A stretch of 64,000 bases of DNA, taken from Cafeteria roenbergensis. Lineage: Eukaryota; Sar; Bigyra; Bicosoecida; Cafeteriaceae. The number at the start of each line of letters is the position of its first letter. The stretch's first letter is position 1. A model generated the notes under the pieces. That model did not search any database. It worked only from the letters and a program-made list of their open reading frames with translations, and was not told the origin of the DNA. This document shows, piece by piece, positions 60,239-64,000 of the stretch. Where the stretch lies: positions 1 to 64,000 of the forward strand of contig VLTN01000017.1 in the NCBI GenBank assembly GCA_008330645.1. Reading direction: 5' to 3'. The translations under genes and the position numbers were made by a program.

Positions 60239-63200
60239 TCAGAGGCGCAGTCGCGCAGACGGGCGGCCGCCGTGAAGGCCCCGGCTTGACTCGAGCAGGA
60301 GCGCGCTGACGGCCTCGTCGTCGTCGTCGTAGTCATCATCCGAGTCGTCCATGTGGCGGCTCAGGTGCTGGCGGCCGTGGGGCGCGTGCCGCTGCCTGTG
60401 AGGGTCTCCCCTTGCCCCCCTGGTCGACCCCGCGCCCCCCCGGCGACGGGCTGACGACCTGCCGTTGACGGCGGCTCTGCCGGTGGCGTCCACCGCCGTG
60501 TGCGCCGCAGCACCAGCGTCCTCAAGGAAGGCCGCGCCGAGGTCCCGGTCCCACCAGGCGGGGCCGGGGGAAGCACCGGGGTGGCCCGCGCCCGCGCCCG
60601 CGCCGTATCCGCTGGCGGCGCCGCCGCCGTTGGCAAAGGCATGGTAGCCGCCGGCAGCGGCGCCGCTCGCGGCGGCGTGGCCATCGAAGCCGCTGGGCGG
60701 GCGCGAGGAGGAGGCGAGCAGAAGCATGTCCTCCGGCGGAGCGCAGCCGCACGCCGCGAGCGCCGCCGCCTCCAGGGCGACGGCGGGCCCTTCCACCAGC
60801 AGGTAGAGCGCGGCTGCGACGATGTAGGTGAGCGTCCCGGCCCCCAGCCAGAGGCCGAGCAGCTGAAGCTCCGAGTGGCGCACCCACTGCGTGCGGGAGA
60901 GCAGCAGCACGCGCAGCACCATGGGCTCGGTGAGGATGGCTGCGTACGTAAGGCGGGCGAGAGGCTGCCACCCCCGCCACTCCAGGACGGCCCGAACCGG
61001 CCCGCCGCCGCCGGCGAAGCTGGCCAGGCAGGCGAGAGCGGCGGCGAGCGCGGCTGCCGGCCGCGCCAGCACCATGTAGGTGACCTCGGTCGCGCGCTGC
61101 GAGGCGGGCCAGCCGGCGACGGGCGGCTGGCCAGAGGGCGTGCCGCCGCCCGTGGTCGGGGTGGGGTCCCACGACAGGCGGCCGTCGACGAGGCTGGCGC
61201 CTCCGGCCAGCCCTGCAGCAGCGGCGGCCGCGCCGAAGCCCCCGGTCCTGTGCGAGACAGGGCTGTACCCGGGGTCAACGGCGGCGGCTGCGGAGGCGGC
61301 CGCGCGGACCATGCCTCCCCAGCAGATGAGGAGCACGATACCGGCGGAGGCCGCGAGCATCAGCCACGGGGCCCACTGCGGCAGGGGGGAGTCCGAGGGC
61401 GGAGCCGAGGAGGCGCTGGACCGCGAACGGCGGCCGGGGGACGCGTGCTGTCTGCCGCTGCTGCCAGCCCGCCGCCGCTGCCGCCGCCGCCGCCGCCAAC
61501 GCCGACGCCGACGCCTCCCATAGCCCCCACGCCGACACCAGCCCCCGCTCCGCCCGCCGCCCCGCCCGCAGCGCCAGACCCGGGGCCGCTTCCTGCGCGC
61601 CCGCTGTGCGCGCGCCCGAGGCCGCCGCCGCCTCCGCCGCTGCCGCCTCCGTACACCCCGGCCTCCCCGCGGCCGCGGCCCCCGGCTCCGAGCGTGACTC
61701 CGGCGACGGTGGCGCCGCCGGTCTCCCTCGCGAGCCGCTCCCGGTGACGCTGGCGCCTCCGCTCGACCGTGCCCTCCATCAATACCCAGGCCATGGCAAG
61801 CAGGATCCCCACCAGGAAGCCGCTGCCACGCGCCCACGGCGTTACATAGTACAGGTCGACCGTTGCGATGGGCGCGCCGGAGCCAGACCCTCCCCAGAGC
61901 CCCGCGCCCTCGCCAGCAGCGACGAACGGCCCCAGGTGCAGGTCGAAGGCGCCCACCACGGCAGCCGTCACGCCCACCAGCGCACCAAGCAGCGCCACAG
62001 CGGCGCACCCCCCCGCCACCGCGTGCGCCTTGTAGGTCACGAGCACCACCGGCAGCGCCACCAGCGCGAGCTGCATCTCAACGGACAGGAGCCAAGCGGA
62101 GGACACGCACTGGTGCGCGGCGAACCCGCCAGGCGCGCCGGCGGGGGCCGCGTTGGCGGCGAAGACGAGGCTGCTCCAGCCCCATTGCCAGCACTCGTCC
62201 GCCATGCGCGCCCACCCCCCCCAGAAGGGCCCCGTGGCCAGGAGCGGGGCCACGGTCCACTCGATGAACATCACTGCCGCCGTGAGGGGCAGGAAGCGAA
62301 GCGCGCGGTGCGCGAGGATGAAGGCGGCGGAGCGAAGGCCGCCGGGGGCGTTGAAGCCGCGGGCCGCGAGCCGCGTGGCCGCGCTGCCCGGCATGGCCCC
62401 GCCGCCGCTGCTGGTGCCGCCGACCCCGCTGCGGTATCCTCTGTCGGCGGCGTCGTACCGGCCAGCGTCCCGGCCGCGCCTGCGGCGGGAGGCGGCGGCG
62501 GCGTCGTCGCGGCCTCGCCCCCGCCCGGAGGCACCGGAGCAGCCACAACCGCAGCCGCACCCGCAGCACCCGAGCAGCCCGCCGCCGCCGCCGCCGCCAC
62601 CGCTGCCCCTGCCGCCCCTGCCCCCGGCCTTGGTTCCCGAGGTGGCTAGCCGCCGCAGGGCCGCGTGGCGCCGCATGGCACGGACCACAGCCACGCGCCG
62701 AATGGGCGGCAGCGCCACCAGGAACCCAGCCGCCATCAGCAGCACGTCAGCCGCGCACTCCGCCAGCGACATCCAGAGCACCGACCAGGGGCTCGCGAGC
62801 TGAAGCTGCGTGTCCAGCGGGTTGGACAGGCCGACGTGCCGCGTGGCGCGCAGGGCGTCGCCCGCCACCATGAGGAGAACGCTCAACACGCGCACTCCCG
62901 CCACGGCGGAGGGGGCGGACACGCCGGCGCGGCGGCGCCCATCGCCCGTCCACCCGCGCCCGGACGGCGAGGTGGCCGTGAGCCGGCGGCAGGAGCGCAC
63001 CACGCTGAACGCGAGCAGGCAGGGGCAGACGCCCGCCCCCCGGCGGGACGCGGAGGCTGCGGCGGCAGAGCCAGCGACGCTCCCAGCAGCAGCACCGCCG
63101 GGTCCCGCTCCCGCACCGGTCGGCGTCGCTGCCATGGCCGCGCCGCCGCCACCCAGCCCCCCCGCGCGCATCGACGCCCCGCGAGGCGTGCCGCTGGCGC

Positions 63201-64000
63201 CGCCATGGCCGCTTGCCAGGGCCGGGCTGTGCGCCCCGCCGGGCGGGCCGGCGTGTCCCCCCGGCAGAGCCGCCGACCGCACTGCGCTCTGCGCGCGAGG
63301 GCTCTCCTTGCCAGTGGCCCCCGCGCCGAAGTAGGACGGGTAGAGCCCTCCCGCAGCGGCGGCGGCGGCGGCGGCGGCAGCAGCGCCCCCGGCCGCCCTG
63401 TCAGCCCCCGTGAGACTGCTGTCCGACGAAATGCTCTCGGCAGCCGACCCGCGGCGCGGTGCCGCCGCCAGCTCCACCCGGCTGTGCATACCGGCTCCGC
63501 GCTGGCCGCTGTCGGGAAGGGCAAAGCCTGCGGAGCCAGCCTCGGAGCCCGAGCGCCGCCCGTCAGAGTCGCTCGCCACAGAGCGAGCGTGCAGCGAGTC
63601 ACCGCCCAGCCCGCGCGACCGCCACCCCGCGCCCAAGTCGTAGCCGCCGCCGCCCCAGTCGCCGCCCCCCCCGCCGTCGTGACGGGCCCCGCCCCGGCTC
63701 CGCTGACCCTGCGGCTGCGCCTGCGGCAGCAACATGGGCGGCGGGGAGTACCGCTCAACAGCTCTGCCTGCAGAGCCGGGCTGCGCCTGGGTGTCGATGC
63801 CAAAGGCCCCGCTGGCACGCTGCAGCAGAGCGAGGACCTCCGCGTCCCCGACGGACCCGCTGCTGGCTCTGCCGCGGGAGGGGCTGCCGAGGAGGCCCTT
63901 TCGCAGCGCGGCTGCCTTGGAGGCGGAGCCGTCGTCGGCGTTGAGGCTGGCAGTCTGGCCGACTGAGAGGAGGCCTGCCCCGCCGCCGGACGCTGCAGGG
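60239..64000 (-). CDS. Acyltransferase-3 family membrane protein (NRF-6-like), 5' end outside window
   Basis: The frame is open from the right window edge. An N-terminal Gly/Ser-rich part precedes the multi-pass domain, which begins near 62900 (AVAGVRVLSVLLMVAGDALR, WSVLWMSLAECAADVLLMAAGFLVA). Further helices include FLPLTAAVMFIEWTVAPLLA, LLSVEMQLALVALPVVLVTY and VTPWARGSGFLVGILLAMAW. The reading frame then changes: helices such as WLMLAASAGIVLLICWGG, LARLTYAAILTEPMVLRVLLL and IVAAALYLLVEGP lie in another frame ending at 60239. A phase-0 intron 61656-61448 (donor GTGTAC, acceptor CAGACAG) would join them; a sequence error in this Gly-codon repeat is the alternative. Family members move acyl groups to lipids or sugars. 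The usual invariant His of the first helix is Asp here. Confidence 0.7.

Noticed and set aside
1-64000. tRNA, rRNA or snRNA genes
   Set aside because: None was recognised by eye. A covariance-model scan with tRNA and Rfam models would be needed to exclude them, chiefly in 31683-32668 and 59583-60238.

Overview
The window is a GC-rich stretch of nuclear DNA from a unicellular eukaryote. Nineteen host genes lie on both strands with short gaps. Spliceosomal GT-AG introns are visible (about 100-310 bp, donors mostly GTGAG, acceptors mostly CGCAG). The products are plainly eukaryotic: ribosomal protein eS6, PI31, NOL12/Rrp17, a kinesin, an ArfGAP and a four-domain voltage-gated channel. No plastid gene is seen. 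Very high GC, huge Ala/Gly/Ser-rich low-complexity coding segments and few introns would fit a heterotrophic flagellate such as a bicosoecid stramenopile, but the lineage cannot be fixed from the sequence alone.

1-8290: a head-to-tail array of five copies of one R2-type non-LTR retrotransposon (reverse transcriptase plus PD-(D/E)XK-type endonuclease). Each copy has the same 3' end, joined to a different 5' point of the next copy. One copy (846-5942) is near full length. The pattern resembles telomere-attached LINE arrays (Drosophila HeT-A, Giardia telomeric elements). The array abuts, and probably truncates, a small ankyrin-repeat gene (8298-8770, minus).

8986-18348: a membrane-associated alpha/beta hydrolase (+), a seven-exon tartrate-resistant-type purple acid phosphatase (-), a signal-anchored GT4-like glycosyltransferase (+) and an endonuclease/exonuclease/phosphatase-fold nuclease of the CCR4/Angel type (+).

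18777-30559 (-): a 3856-residue four-domain voltage-gated cation channel with glutamate in all four pore loops (calcium-channel-like). Very long low-complexity linkers join the domains, one containing a Gly-Asp-Ala-Ser minisatellite. It is divergently paired with NOL12/Rrp17 (30921-31682, +), followed by proteasome regulator PI31 (+).

34228-43841: an unknown three-exon gene (-), eS6 with a six-base first coding exon (-), an unknown basic protein (-), a large Gly/Ser-rich protein with a cysteine-rich C-terminal domain (+), a plant-type purple acid phosphatase (-) and an unknown two-exon gene (-).

44123-64000: an ACAP-like coiled-coil/PH/ArfGAP/ankyrin protein (+), an ERG25-like sterol/fatty-acid hydroxylase (-), a kinesin-7 (CENP-E-like) heavy chain of 2388 residues ending in a CaaX box (-), a secreted-pathway type I membrane protein with a duplicated cysteine module (+), and an NRF-6-like acyltransferase-3 membrane protein running off the right edge (-).

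There is no operon-like functional cluster. Several genes are arranged as divergent pairs with 150-360 bp between start codons, which suggests shared promoters. Exon structures were worked out by hand from splice signals, reading-frame phase and family motifs, so they are models, not transcript-confirmed.
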